A stretch of 64,000 bases of DNA. Source: Pseudomonadota bacterium. GTDB taxonomy: Bacteria; Pseudomonadota; Gammaproteobacteria; Pseudomonadales; Moraxellaceae. Under the pieces are notes generated by a model, which searched no databases, had not been told where the DNA came from, and worked only from the letters and a program-made list of their open reading frames with translations. Positions 44,683-53,893 of this stretch are shown one piece after another (the first letter of the stretch is position 1; each line of letters begins with the position of its first letter). Position numbers and translations under genes: made by a program. The stretch spans positions 1-64,000 of the forward strand of contig JAEWKT010000016.1 in NCBI GenBank assembly GCA_023393635.1, read 5' to 3'.

Positions 44683-45501
44683 TTAAGCCTCTGCTTGGAG
44701 TAAACTTTCGCTCATACCTACCGTATTAAAACCGCCATCCACATACATAATCTCACCTGTAATACCCGACGCCCATGGCGAGCATAAAAACATTGCCGCA
44801 TTACCGACTTCCTCAATAGTGACATTACGTTGTAATGGCGCAATGGAAGCGTTAACATCAAGCATCTTACGAAAGCTTTTAATGCCACTAGCAGCCAGGG
44901 TGCGAATAGGCCCAGCCGAAATTGCATTGACCCGAATTCCATCTTTACCCAAACTGGTGGCCAGATAGCGCACGCTGGCTTCTAAAGATGCCTTGGCCAA
45001 TCCCATCACATTATAGTTAGGCAGTACGCGCTCAGAACCCTGATAGGTTAGGGTTAATAAACAACCCTGACGCACCTGCAATAAAGGTTTGGCTGCACGT
45101 GCCATAGCAATAAAACTATAAGCTGAAATGTCATGCGCGATTTTAAAACCTTCACGGCTGGTAACCTCAGTAAAATCACCATCAAGCTGATCGGCAGGGG
45201 CAAAACCAATAGAATGCACCAGGCCATCTAAACCATCCCAATGCTGGCTTAAATCAGTAAAAGTTTGTTCAATTTGCGCATCACTGCTTACATCGCATTC
45301 AAAAACCAAATTTGAGTCCATTTGGGCAGCAAACTGGTCTACACGCTTTTTCATTTTTTCATTGGGATAAGTAAAGGCAAGTTCTGCCCCTTCACGATGT
45401 AAGGCCTGCGCAATACCGTAAGCAATGGATAACTTACTGGCAACCCCTGCGATCAAAAAACGTTTTCCCTGTAATAATCTGGTTTGCGGTGTATCAGACA
45501 T
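44683..45501 (-). CDS. fabI: Enoyl-[acyl-carrier-protein] reductase (NADH)
   Basis: A 272-residue FabI-type SDR. The active site is the YX6K pair in YNVMGLAKA (near residue 160), with the preceding LTYQGSE Tyr, as in E. coli FabI. The N terminus has GVASKLSIAYGIAQAL in place of the classic SDR Gly motif, and VHSIGFAPADQL follows the third strand. It performs the last reduction in fatty-acid elongation and is the target of triclosan-type inhibitors. A candidate extended -10 promoter lies upstream. Confidence 0.95.
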   Translation of the reverse strand: MSDTPQTRLLQGKRFLIAGVASKLSIAYGIAQALHREGAELAFTYPNEKMKKRVDQFAAQMDSNLVFECDVSSDAQIEQTFTDLSQHWDGLDGLVHSIGFAPADQLDGDFTEVTSREGFKIAHDISAYSFIAMARAAKPLLQVRQGCLLTLTYQGSERVLPNYNVMGLAKASLEASVRYLATSLGKDGIRVNAISAGPIRTLAASGIKSFRKMLDVNASIAPLQRNVTIEEVGNAAMFLCSPWASGITGEIMYVDGGFNTVGMSESLLQAEA

Positions 45502-45536
45502 GCTCTGCTCTTTATTTATACATCTTGAATAGATGC

Positions 45537-45545
45537 ATCATAGCA
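45537..45545 (-). promoter_or_regulatory. Candidate extended -10 promoter of fabI
   Basis: On the minus strand TGCTATGAT matches the extended -10 form TGnTATAAT at all but one position. It lies about 36 bases before the fabI ATG; the -35 region is poor, as is common for extended -10 promoters. Confidence 0.4.
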
Positions 45546-45718
45546 AATTTTCTGGTGAGCGAGCATCACCCGCTTTTGGTATTAGTTTATGCTGCAAAAT
45601 AATGAGTACCGACAAAAAAGATAGGCTATTTTAAGGGTTTCTGCCATTTCGCTTTCTTGGCTATTGGGTTATCAATACAGGCAATGCAAGTGACGATAGT
45701 TCAAGGAAAACAGAAAAT

Positions 45719-46759
45719 ATGGCAACCACTCCAAAACAAATACTGCTTACTGGCGGTGCAGGCTTTATTGGCTCAAATATCGTCAAGATTTTACAAGAAC
45801 GCTATTCCTCAACCAAGCTACGCATTTTGCATTTGCCTAAAGAAAACTTGCTCAACCTTGAAGGAATCACAGGCTTAGAACTTATGGCAGGTGACATCAC
45901 CAATGCTAATGATGTGGCGCGAGCTGTGGCTGGCTGCGATGTGGTGTTTCATCTGGCAGCGATTTATGCGTTCTGGTTGCCTGATATGTCTGCGATGGAT
46001 CGTATTAACGTCGGTGGCACACGCTTATTGATGGAAGAATGCCTCAAACAAAAGGTAGAGCGTGTAGTATATACCAGCTCAATGATTTGTTTTACAGGTC
46101 AGGGACTTGACAAAGTTAGTGATGAAAATTCTCCATTTAGTGCAGCTAATATGGTTTACGCCAAAAGTAAATATGACTCGCATCGGATTGCTGAAAATTA
46201 TGCCAAAAAAGGTCTGGATGTAGTGATTGTCTGCCCTGCCTTACCAATGGGGCCTGGAGATGTTGGCCCTACCCCAACAGGTCGCATGGTGATGGATATT
46301 TTCCGTTTTCCTGTGCCCTTGGCAGTTGATTCTGAGGTTAATATTATTGATGTACGCGACTGTGCCATGGGGCATATCTTGGCTATGGAAAAAGGCCGCA
46401 CAGGTGAAAGTTATATCTTAGGCGGTGAGAACTATACTTATAGCGATATGCTGCGCCGTGTACTGCGTATTTGTGGCGTTAAAAATCGTGTATTGCATTT
46501 GCCTGAATTTTTATTAAAAGGCGTAGCCATTGGCATGACAGCATCAGCCCGTTTTACCAAAATTCCGCCATTGCTCACGCCCACTGAAATTGACATGGCA
46601 AAACAGGGCTGTATTGTGAATGCCGCCAAAGCACGCAATGAGCTTGGGCTTACGGTTCGCCCGCTTGAACAAACCTTGTATGATTCTTTGGAATGGTTTG
46701 TCAATAACGGCTATATTAAAAAAGCAGCTGTAGTGAAACGTTTTAAAAAAGCTGCTTAG
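45719..46759 (+). CDS. NAD-dependent epimerase/dehydratase (extended SDR)
   Basis: A 346-residue extended short-chain dehydrogenase. The Rossmann motif is GGAGFIGSN (about residues 11-19), the catalytic Ser is in YTSSMICF and the YX3K pair in YAKSKYDS. The sequence resembles dihydroflavonol-4-reductase, 3beta-hydroxysteroid and hopanoid-associated epimerase types more than sugar epimerases, but the substrate is open. AAGGAAA precedes the ATG. It stands alone, divergent from fabI. Confidence 0.78.
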   Translation: MATTPKQILLTGGAGFIGSNIVKILQERYSSTKLRILHLPKENLLNLEGITGLELMAGDITNANDVARAVAGCDVVFHLAAIYAFWLPDMSAMDRINVGGTRLLMEECLKQKVERVVYTSSMICFTGQGLDKVSDENSPFSAANMVYAKSKYDSHRIAENYAKKGLDVVIVCPALPMGPGDVGPTPTGRMVMDIFRFPVPLAVDSEVNIIDVRDCAMGHILAMEKGRTGESYILGGENYTYSDMLRRVLRICGVKNRVLHLPEFLLKGVAIGMTASARFTKIPPLLTPTEIDMAKQGCIVNAAKARNELGLTVRPLEQTLYDSLEWFVNNGYIKKAAVVKRFKKAA

Positions 46760-46809
46760 CTTGCCTTATTGCTATATAGTTTACCTCACTCCTGTGGATA
46801 AATGTCGCA

Positions 46810-46839
46810 TGGCTTTGTTTAGTAGATCAAACAAAGCCA
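46810..46839. repeat. Perfect 11-pair hairpin downstream of the SDR gene
   Basis: TGGCTTTGTTT and AAACAAAGCCA are perfect complements around an eight-base loop. It lies about 50 bases after the SDR stop codon, between convergent genes, but lacks a clear T-tract on either strand. A Rho-independent terminator of weak type or an RNA-stabilising hairpin is possible. Confidence 0.5.
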
Positions 46840-46929
46840 GCTTTATAAGAAAAGTCCTCTCAGATCAGGCCATGCAATATTTTAATATTTAGTTTTCATG
46901 CCAATCAATTTGATGATTGATAATGTTGC

Positions 46930-47625
46930 TTACTGGTAATATTGATTTATTGGAAATTTTTTTACCGTTGTGTGCCATTTTCTGGTTTTAAGATTATAGC
47001 TTTTGGTGGTCACCTTAACTTGCTCACCCCCCATTGCATCTTCTGTAAGCTCATGCACTAGCTTTAAGCCTTTATTGGGAATAACGGCATATTCTGATGT
47101 GACATGAAAGCAGCAGCCCGACTTGGCAAAGGTAACGAGTCGCTTACGCTTAGTATCAGTTTGGAACATCCCCAAGTTCTCATAAGCCAAGGCGGTAAGT
47201 GCATCACTAATTACAAATTGCTGGCGGGTTTTATTAAACACATACACATCATATGACGGCCCACCGTAGCTACTTTCATTACCATTGCGAATGGCTAAAT
47301 CTTCTTGGCCATCAAAATTGAAGTCATCAAAAATCAGCGGACTTTGTTCATCGTATAGCTGAATGATATTGACACTAGGCTTTTGTTTTTTATCCAGATA
47401 GAAGTTTAGATCTTCTGAGCTTAAAGTTTGAAACACCTGCGAACTGCCTTTTTTATATAGTTTGATTTTAGCTTGGCCTGAACACTCATCTTTCTCGCAG
47501 GTTGCAACGTTTAGCTGGGCATTGTAAAGGGTTGAGCCATTTTGAATTTGAAAAGTGGCAGAGTGACTGTAAGTTACAAAAAGGGCAAAGATAACCAAGC
47601 TTAATTTACTATATTTTTTAAACAC
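46930..47625 (-). CDS. Secreted hypothetical protein, FG-GAP/XAC2610-like
   Basis: A 231-residue protein with an N-terminal signal peptide (KKYSKLSLVIFALFVTYSHSA). The centre has FDDFNFDGQEDLAIRNG, a calcium-loop-like DxNxDGxxD motif of the FG-GAP/VCBS type and also seen in XAC2610-like proteins, followed by YDVYVFNKTRQQF. The family is periplasmic or secreted; XAC2610-type proteins have been linked to inhibition of bacterial effectors, which I offer only as a possibility. It starts with GTG preceded by a strong AGGAAGGA and lies ten bases after the previous gene, forming the end of the mltD-yej run. Confidence 0.65.
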   Translation of the reverse strand: MFKKYSKLSLVIFALFVTYSHSATFQIQNGSTLYNAQLNVATCEKDECSGQAKIKLYKKGSSQVFQTLSSEDLNFYLDKKQKPSVNIIQLYDEQSPLIFDDFNFDGQEDLAIRNGNESSYGGPSYDVYVFNKTRQQFVISDALTALAYENLGMFQTDTKRKRLVTFAKSGCCFHVTSEYAVIPNKGLKLVHELTEDAMGGEQVKVTTKSYNLKTRKWHTTVKKFPINQYYQ

Positions 47626-47635
47626 TAAATCCTTC

Positions 47636-48172
47636 CTATTTCAGCTTGGCAATAGCATTTGCAATTTGTTCCAGCTTATCTTTTATCTCTGTATGAGAAA
47701 GTGGTTGAGCTATAGAAATTCCTTCAAACGAACCTATATCAATTTTAACCTTATTAATTTTTCGCTGTGACCACGGTTGTAATGCTAACTTTGTTTTAAA
47801 AATAATCTTGATTTCTAACGGCATGTTATTTAAGGCTTCTTTTAATCCTCCAAACTGCCCCCAAGAAAAGACTAACCTCTCTCCAGGAAATAAAATAGGC
47901 AAGCCTGTCACAAAAGCACCATTGCTGTATACTTCCTTAGGATCACTTAGTTTTGAAATGCCGTAAGCTCCTTTTGGTATTCCATCTTGAGTTATAAATT
48001 CAATATCTCTTGCTGTGCCTTTACCTATATTATGAATCACTAAGTTAATCACACTTGGTCTAGATAGATCAGCTTGTGCATAAACTACTACGTCTGCGAT
48101 GGCATTCTCACGATAGACAATATAAGCAACTAAAAGAGAAACTAAAGCTATAACTATACTAAATAATTCCAT
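47636..48172 (-). CDS. Hypothetical membrane-anchored protein, 178 residues
   Basis: I do not recognise this protein. One N-terminal transmembrane helix (about residues 3-20) is followed by a beta-rich soluble domain (VINLVIHNIGKGTARDIEF is a typical immunoglobulin-like strand pattern) and a C-terminal helix (DKLEQIANAIAKLK). Its sequence is more AT-rich and its codon choice looks different from the yej genes, hinting at later acquisition. It lies 22 bases after yejF and 10 before the secreted protein gene, so it is probably co-transcribed with them. Confidence 0.6.
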   Translation of the reverse strand: MELFSIVIALVSLLVAYIVYRENAIADVVVYAQADLSRPSVINLVIHNIGKGTARDIEFITQDGIPKGAYGISKLSDPKEVYSNGAFVTGLPILFPGERLVFSWGQFGGLKEALNNMPLEIKIIFKTKLALQPWSQRKINKVKIDIGSFEGISIAQPLSHTEIKDKLEQIANAIAKLK

Positions 48173-48194
48173 TTATTATACCTAACCTGACAAT

Positions 48195-49811
48195 TTATAT
48201 TGCCGCCGCTTCAATCAATGCCTTGGTATATTCCGTTTTTGGCTGATTGAATAAATCTTCAGTGGCTTGCAATTCCATGAGCTTGCCATGCCGCAGTACC
48301 AGTACACGCTGACACAATGCACGAACCACTGCCAAATCATGGCTAATAAACACATAACTGATTTTTTCGTCCTGCTGCAACTTGCGCAACAAACTCACCA
48401 ACGCGCGTTGTGTGGTGCGGTCTAGTGCCGAAGTGGGTTCATCCAGAATCATCAATTTTGGTTTCATAATCAGCGCACGCGCCAGCGCCACCCGTTGCCG
48501 TTGCCCACCTGACAATTCATGTGGATAGCGGTCAGCAAAGGCAGCAGGCAACTCTACCTTTTGCAGCACTTCTTCCACCGCCTGACGTCGTTCGGTTTTT
48601 TTAGGTATCAGTTTGGCTGCACCTTCACCAACAATCTGCTCAATGGTTAAACGCGGATTTAAACTACCAAACGGGTCCTGGAATACCATTTGAAACTGTG
48701 GCCGCAAAGGTCGTAGCTGATTTTCATTTAAATGATCCAAATGATTTTGATTTAAAACAATCTTGCCATTACTTTTGATTAGGCGCGCCAAAGCTAAGGC
48801 CAGCGAAGTTTTACCCGAACCACTTTCCCCAACAATACCAACTGACTCGCCTTGCATTACCGTTAAATCTAACGGCTCAACTGCAATTACATGATCTGTA
48901 ACTCTATTCAACAAACCCGTTTTAATAGGAAACTGAACTGTAATTTGCGTTAGCTCCAGCATGGGTTGCGCTTCAGGTGCAATTGAATGAAGTGATAGGG
49001 CCTGCCCAAAATTTTGATCAAGCAAATGACGCGTGTAGTCATCCTGCGGATTGGCAAAAACCTGCTCAGTATTACCCTGCTCTTTTACTTGGCCAAGCTG
49101 CATTACAATCACATCATCACTATAACGGCGCACCAGATTCAGGTCATGACTGATTAAAATCATGGCCATATTACGACTCGTTTGCAGTGATTTGAGCAGG
49201 TTTAACACTTGTGCTTGTAAAGTGACATCCAGTGCCGTGGTAGGTTCATCGGCAATTAAAATATCTGGGTCTTGTGCCAATGCCATGGCAATCATCACGC
49301 GCTGCCGCTGGCCACCCGATAATTCATGGGGATAACGCGCTAGCTTGGTTTCAGGCTCAGGTATACCCACCTGATTGAGCAAATCAATGACTTTGCTACG
49401 CACTTGCGCCTTGCTCATGCCCGATAGCCGCAGCATTTCACCAATTTGCTTTTCAACCTTGTGCAGTGGATTAAGCGCGGTCATGGGTTCCTGAAAAATC
49501 ATGGCAATTTTTTTACCACGAATTTGTCGCCATTGTGGCTCACTTAAACCAAGCAAGCTTTGGTCATTTAACCGAACCTGCCCTTGAACACTTAAACTTG
49601 GTGGCAACAGGCCAAGCAGTGCCAGTGATGAGATAGACTTGCCCGAACCACTTTCTCCAACAATGGCTAAGGTTTGGCCAGCATCTAAGGCAAAATTTAA
49701 ATCCTGCACCAATACTTGCTGCTGCGTACGAATAGACAAATGTGCTACATGTAACAGTGGGGTGGTAGCATCAGATGGCATGCTGGTTTCAACGTCTTGG
49801 GTCAAATGCAT
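48195..49811 (-). CDS. yejF: Peptide ABC transporter ATPase, YejF type (double ABC domain)
   Basis: A 538-residue protein with two complete ABC ATPase domains, each with Walker A (GESGSGKS, GESGSGKT), LSGGQRQRV signature and Walker B (ILIADEPTTALD, LMILDEPTSALD). The ATG at 49811 follows GGGGAGG at good spacing and overlaps yejE by 23 bases; the frame is open further upstream but without a ribosome site. The length fits E. coli YejF (529). It powers uptake of oligopeptides by YejABE. Confidence 0.9.
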   Translation of the reverse strand: MHLTQDVETSMPSDATTPLLHVAHLSIRTQQQVLVQDLNFALDAGQTLAIVGESGSGKSISSLALLGLLPPSLSVQGQVRLNDQSLLGLSEPQWRQIRGKKIAMIFQEPMTALNPLHKVEKQIGEMLRLSGMSKAQVRSKVIDLLNQVGIPEPETKLARYPHELSGGQRQRVMIAMALAQDPDILIADEPTTALDVTLQAQVLNLLKSLQTSRNMAMILISHDLNLVRRYSDDVIVMQLGQVKEQGNTEQVFANPQDDYTRHLLDQNFGQALSLHSIAPEAQPMLELTQITVQFPIKTGLLNRVTDHVIAVEPLDLTVMQGESVGIVGESGSGKTSLALALARLIKSNGKIVLNQNHLDHLNENQLRPLRPQFQMVFQDPFGSLNPRLTIEQIVGEGAAKLIPKKTERRQAVEEVLQKVELPAAFADRYPHELSGGQRQRVALARALIMKPKLMILDEPTSALDRTTQRALVSLLRKLQQDEKISYVFISHDLAVVRALCQRVLVLRHGKLMELQATEDLFNQPKTEYTKALIEAAAI

Positions 49812-50799
49812 CGCGTGCTGCCTCCCCGATATACACCAATAAAGACAGCACAATCGCCATGGTAAAAAAGCCTGAAATAGCCAGCCATGGCGCGTCCAGG
49901 TTATTTTTGCCTTGCAGTAATAGCTCACCAATAGAGGCAGAACCAGGCGGTAAACCGTAGCCTAAAAAATCCAGCGCAGTGAGCGCGGTAATATTGGCCG
50001 TAAGCATAAATGGTAATTGCGACATACTGGAACTTAAAGCGTTGGGCAAAATATGCCGAAACATAATAGAGCGGTTACTCACCCCTAAGGATCGTGCTGC
50101 ACGGACATAATCCAGGTTGCGCGCTCTTAAAAATTCTGCCCGCACCAGACTTACCAACGCTGGCCAACCAAAAAACAGCATGATTAAAAATAGCCAGTAC
50201 ACATTTGGGGTAAACAGGCTAACCAGAATAATCACCATAAATAAGGTAGGCAGTCCGCCCCACACTTCTAAAATGCGCTGGCCTAGCAAATCTACCCAGC
50301 CACCGTAATAGCCCTGAATTGCCCCCACCACCACACCAATCACCGCCGCGGCTGCTGTTAAAAACAAGCCAAATAACAGCGATACCCGCAAGCCATATAA
50401 AATTCGTGCCAAAACATCGTGGCCCAGATCATCAGTGCCCAGCCAGTTTTGTGCGCTTGGCGGTGATGGCACGGGAACGGCCAAATCCAGATTGGTGGTT
50501 TGATTGGCATAGCGCAGTGGTGGCCAGAGCATCCATCCGTGCTGTTTAATCAGGTTTTGTACCACGGGATCACGGTATTCTGCGGTGGTTTCAAACACAC
50601 CGCCAAAGGCAGTTTCTGGATAATCCTTTATTACAGGAAAATACATCGTATCCTGATACTTGACCATTAATGGCCGATCATTGGCAATAAAATTTGCGCC
50701 CAAACAGGCCACAAAAATCAGCATAAACAGGCAAAAACAAAAAAAACCCAGTCGATTGTTTTTAAAGCGGTGCAAACGCGCCTTTAAAATGGGGCTCAT
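49789..50799 (-). CDS. yejE: Peptide ABC transporter permease, YejE type
   Basis: A 336-residue permease with an N-terminal cytoplasmic and transmembrane segment, a periplasmic loop, and the typical binding-protein-dependent permease domain; the EAA loop is ARSLGVSNRSIMFRHILPNAL (about residues 235-255). It pairs with YejB and overlaps it by four bases (ATGA). Confidence 0.92.
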   Translation of the reverse strand: MSPILKARLHRFKNNRLGFFCFCLFMLIFVACLGANFIANDRPLMVKYQDTMYFPVIKDYPETAFGGVFETTAEYRDPVVQNLIKQHGWMLWPPLRYANQTTNLDLAVPVPSPPSAQNWLGTDDLGHDVLARILYGLRVSLLFGLFLTAAAAVIGVVVGAIQGYYGGWVDLLGQRILEVWGGLPTLFMVIILVSLFTPNVYWLFLIMLFFGWPALVSLVRAEFLRARNLDYVRAARSLGVSNRSIMFRHILPNALSSSMSQLPFMLTANITALTALDFLGYGLPPGSASIGELLLQGKNNLDAPWLAISGFFTMAIVLSLLVYIGEAARDAFDPRR

Positions 50800-51884
50800 C
50801 CGTTAGACCCTCGCGCATCAAAGTTAATTCTGGGGTCAATCACCTGATATAAAATATCGCTAATGAGCTGCAACACCAAACCCAGCAAGGTAAAAATAAA
50901 CAGCGTGCCAAAAATAATCGGATAATCACGATTTTGAATGGCCTCAAAACCAAGTAACCCTAAGCCATCAAGGTTAAAAATAATCTCAACAAATAAGTTG
51001 CCGACAAAGAAAATACCAATAAGTGCGCTGGGCAAGCTGGCTATCACAATGAGCATGGCATTTCTAAACACATGCCCATACAGCACTTTATTTTCGGTTA
51101 ATCCTTTAGCGCGTGCGGACAGTACATATTGTTTGCCCAGTTCCTCTAAAAAAGAAAATTTGGTTAAATAAGTCAGACTGGCAAAACCGCCGAGGGTAAT
51201 GGCCAACAAAGGCAGGGTTAAATGCCAAAAATAATCTTTCACTTTTTGCAAAAAGCTTAATTGTTCAAAATTTTCTGAAAACAATCCTTGCAGCGGAAAC
51301 CATTGAAAATAACTACCGCCCGCAAAAAATACAATCAAAACTACGGCAAAAACAAAGGTGGGCACAGCATAGCCAACGGCCAGCAATAAGGACGTGCTTT
51401 TATCAAAAAATAAGCCATGTTTACGCGCTTTTTGAATGCCTAAAGGAATGGACACCAAATAAATTAACAAGGTACTCCACAACCCCAGCGACACCGATAC
51501 TGGCATTTTTTCCCACAACAAGGTGGTTACAGGTTTATCTTTAAAAAAGCTGGTGCCGAAATCAAAGGTGGCATAGCCTTTTAACATCAGCCAAAACCGC
51601 TCAGGGGCAGATTTATCAAAACCATACTGCTGTTTAATTTGCTCAACAATCTCAGGTGATAAACCGCGCGCTCCCTGATATTGTGCCGAACCAATACCTG
51701 ATGTTCCTGCCCCATCACCTGCACTACTGCTTGCTTTACCCAAGCCCGAGCCTTGCTGTGCCTGCTCTATGGCTTGCTCTACAGGACCACCTGGTGCTGC
51801 CTGCACAATTAAAAAATTGGTCAGCAAAATTAAAAATAGCGTTGGGATAATTAATAATATCCGTTTAACAACATATGCACCCAT
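50796..51884 (-). CDS. yejB: Peptide ABC transporter permease, YejB type
   Basis: A 362-residue permease. The N-terminal KRILLIIPTLFLILLTNF helix is followed by a long periplasmic loop with an unusual Gly/Ser-rich run (GSGLGKASSSAGDGAGTSG, about residues 44-62), then six helices with the EAA loop SARAKGLTENKVLYGHVFRN. The Gly/Ser run is longer than I expect for YejB. It overlaps yejE and lies 27 bases after yejA. Confidence 0.92.
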   Translation of the reverse strand: MGAYVVKRILLIIPTLFLILLTNFLIVQAAPGGPVEQAIEQAQQGSGLGKASSSAGDGAGTSGIGSAQYQGARGLSPEIVEQIKQQYGFDKSAPERFWLMLKGYATFDFGTSFFKDKPVTTLLWEKMPVSVSLGLWSTLLIYLVSIPLGIQKARKHGLFFDKSTSLLLAVGYAVPTFVFAVVLIVFFAGGSYFQWFPLQGLFSENFEQLSFLQKVKDYFWHLTLPLLAITLGGFASLTYLTKFSFLEELGKQYVLSARAKGLTENKVLYGHVFRNAMLIVIASLPSALIGIFFVGNLFVEIIFNLDGLGLLGFEAIQNRDYPIIFGTLFIFTLLGLVLQLISDILYQVIDPRINFDARGSNG

Positions 51885-51911
51885 GCCGTGCTAATCCTTA
51901 TCAATGCATTG

Positions 51912-53861
51912 CTATCGTTGTGTAGTCTGTTGTTGTGTCGCTGGTTTTTTTGCAGGCTGATTTTTCTGCCCTTGCAAATACTGCATCACCCGTTTTTCTT
52001 TAGCAGGATCAACCCACCAGTAATCTACCCCTAAGTCATATTTTGGACGCTTTGCGCTATAGGCATACATATCCCAATACGCCACCCAATATTTTGATTT
52101 ACTGTAAGTGGGGATCATATAGTAGCCAGCCCGCAGCAAACGATCCATGGCCCGTGTATTAATAATTAATTGCTCACGGCTGGGCGCACGTATGATTTTA
52201 TCAATCATGGCATCCACAGCAGGGCTTTTAACCCCTGCCAAATTAAAGTTACCTTCCTGATCTGCTGACGCACTGCCCCAATATTGAGCCTGTTCATTGC
52301 CTGGCGATATGGTAGTGCCCATTGCCAGTGTAATCATGTCAAAGTCAAACGTACGCTGCCTTTGAATGTATTGCGGTGCATCAACCAAGCGGATATTGGC
52401 ATCAATCCCCAGGCGAGCTAGATTGCGCGTAAACGGTAAAATAGTACGCTGCAAGCCATCCTGACGAATTAAAATTTCAAACTGAAACGGTTTACCGCTT
52501 TTATCTAACAACTTGCCGTTTTGATATTTATAGCCTGCCTGTAGCAATAACTGACGTGCTTTTAATAAATTATTGCGATTAAAACCACTGGCATCACTTT
52601 TTGGGAACTGCCAGTTGCTCAGCACGCCTTCGCGTTGAATAGGGCTAAGCTTATCTAACCATGGATTAAGTAGTTTCAGCTCGGCCGCAGATGGTGTGCC
52701 TGTTGCCGCCAGTTCACTATTATAAAAATAACTTTGAATACGATCATAATGGCCATAAAACAGTGCCTTATTTAGCCATTCGTAATCATAAGCGTAGGTG
52801 AGCGCCTGGCGCACCCGAATATCGGCAAACATGGGACGCCGCGTATTAAATACAAATGCTTGCAAGTTGACTGGATTTTCATTGGCAATGGCTTGCTTCA
52901 CCACATATTTTTGTTTAAATGCTGGAAAGTTATAGCCAATACTCCACGTGCGGGCTTTGTTTTCTTCCTGAAAAAAATACTGGCCTGCTTTAAACCCTTC
53001 AAAGGCGATATCTAAATTGCGATAATATAAATAACGCATTCGATTAAAATTATAACGCCCCACATTGACGCTTAAATCTTTTGCCCAGTAATTCGGGTTG
53101 CGTTTATAGGTAATACTGCGCCCTGCAATAAAATTATCCATTAAATAAGGGCCGCTACCTAATGGCACTCTTAGCGAAACACGCTCGTAGTCTTGGCCTT
53201 GCCAATCTTTTTGCGAATAAATAGGTACTTCTGCCACAATGCTTGAAAGTTCAGCATTGTCTTTGGATTTAAAATTAAAGCGAACGCTGAGTTTATCCAG
53301 TGCGACGACACTATCTACTTCTGCCAGATATACCTTGACCCCAGGTGAACCTTTGGTGAGCAAGGTATTAAAGCTAAATACCACATCAGCGGCCTGTACT
53401 GGCGTGCCATCACTAAAACGTGCTTTAGGATTTAAATGATAAATCACATACGAGGCGTCCTCAGGATCATAAGTTACCCGTTCAGCCAGCAAGGGATAAC
53501 GCACACCAGGCTCATCAAGCGATGCGGCCATTAAACTGTCGTAAATTAAACCAATGCCTTCAGCAGGCGTACCCTTGCCATTTAAAGTATTAAAATTATC
53601 AAAGGTAGCCAGTACAGAGGCTTGCGAAAACATGCCGCCTTTAGGGGCTTTTGGGTTGGCATACGGCATCGCAGCCGCATTTTGGTACAAAGGCTTGCTG
53701 TGTAGCGCAATATAGTTTTGGGTAACTGGCGCAGCCAGTGCTGTTTGATTGAGCATCCCAGCAACCACTATGAATAACCCACACAACTGATGTGTTAATA
53801 GTGGTGCCGAGCCTTGTCCCATTTTTTTAGTATCACCAATCCGCTGGCGCTGTGTTTGCAT
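51912..53861 (-). CDS. yejA: Periplasmic peptide-binding protein, YejA type (SBP family 5)
   Basis: A 649-residue extracellular solute-binding protein with an N-terminal signal peptide that appears to end at LNQTALA-AP (about residue 43). Family-5 hallmarks are YANPKAPKGGMFSQAS, LPLLAERVTYD-like and FNTRRPMFADIRVRQALTYA. The C terminus has a Gln/Lys/Thr-rich tail (after about residue 630). It captures oligopeptides for YejBEF; in E. coli these include microcin C, and in Agrobacterium a related importer takes up muropeptides. An internal ATG at 53822 is an alternative start. It lies 32 bases after mltD. Confidence 0.88.
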   Translation of the reverse strand: MQTQRQRIGDTKKMGQGSAPLLTHQLCGLFIVVAGMLNQTALAAPVTQNYIALHSKPLYQNAAAMPYANPKAPKGGMFSQASVLATFDNFNTLNGKGTPAEGIGLIYDSLMAASLDEPGVRYPLLAERVTYDPEDASYVIYHLNPKARFSDGTPVQAADVVFSFNTLLTKGSPGVKVYLAEVDSVVALDKLSVRFNFKSKDNAELSSIVAEVPIYSQKDWQGQDYERVSLRVPLGSGPYLMDNFIAGRSITYKRNPNYWAKDLSVNVGRYNFNRMRYLYYRNLDIAFEGFKAGQYFFQEENKARTWSIGYNFPAFKQKYVVKQAIANENPVNLQAFVFNTRRPMFADIRVRQALTYAYDYEWLNKALFYGHYDRIQSYFYNSELAATGTPSAAELKLLNPWLDKLSPIQREGVLSNWQFPKSDASGFNRNNLLKARQLLLQAGYKYQNGKLLDKSGKPFQFEILIRQDGLQRTILPFTRNLARLGIDANIRLVDAPQYIQRQRTFDFDMITLAMGTTISPGNEQAQYWGSASADQEGNFNLAGVKSPAVDAMIDKIIRAPSREQLIINTRAMDRLLRAGYYMIPTYSKSKYWVAYWDMYAYSAKRPKYDLGVDYWWVDPAKEKRVMQYLQGQKNQPAKKPATQQQTTQR

Positions 53862-53893
53862 ATTTTTTACCAGTACATTTATTGCAAGGTTGT

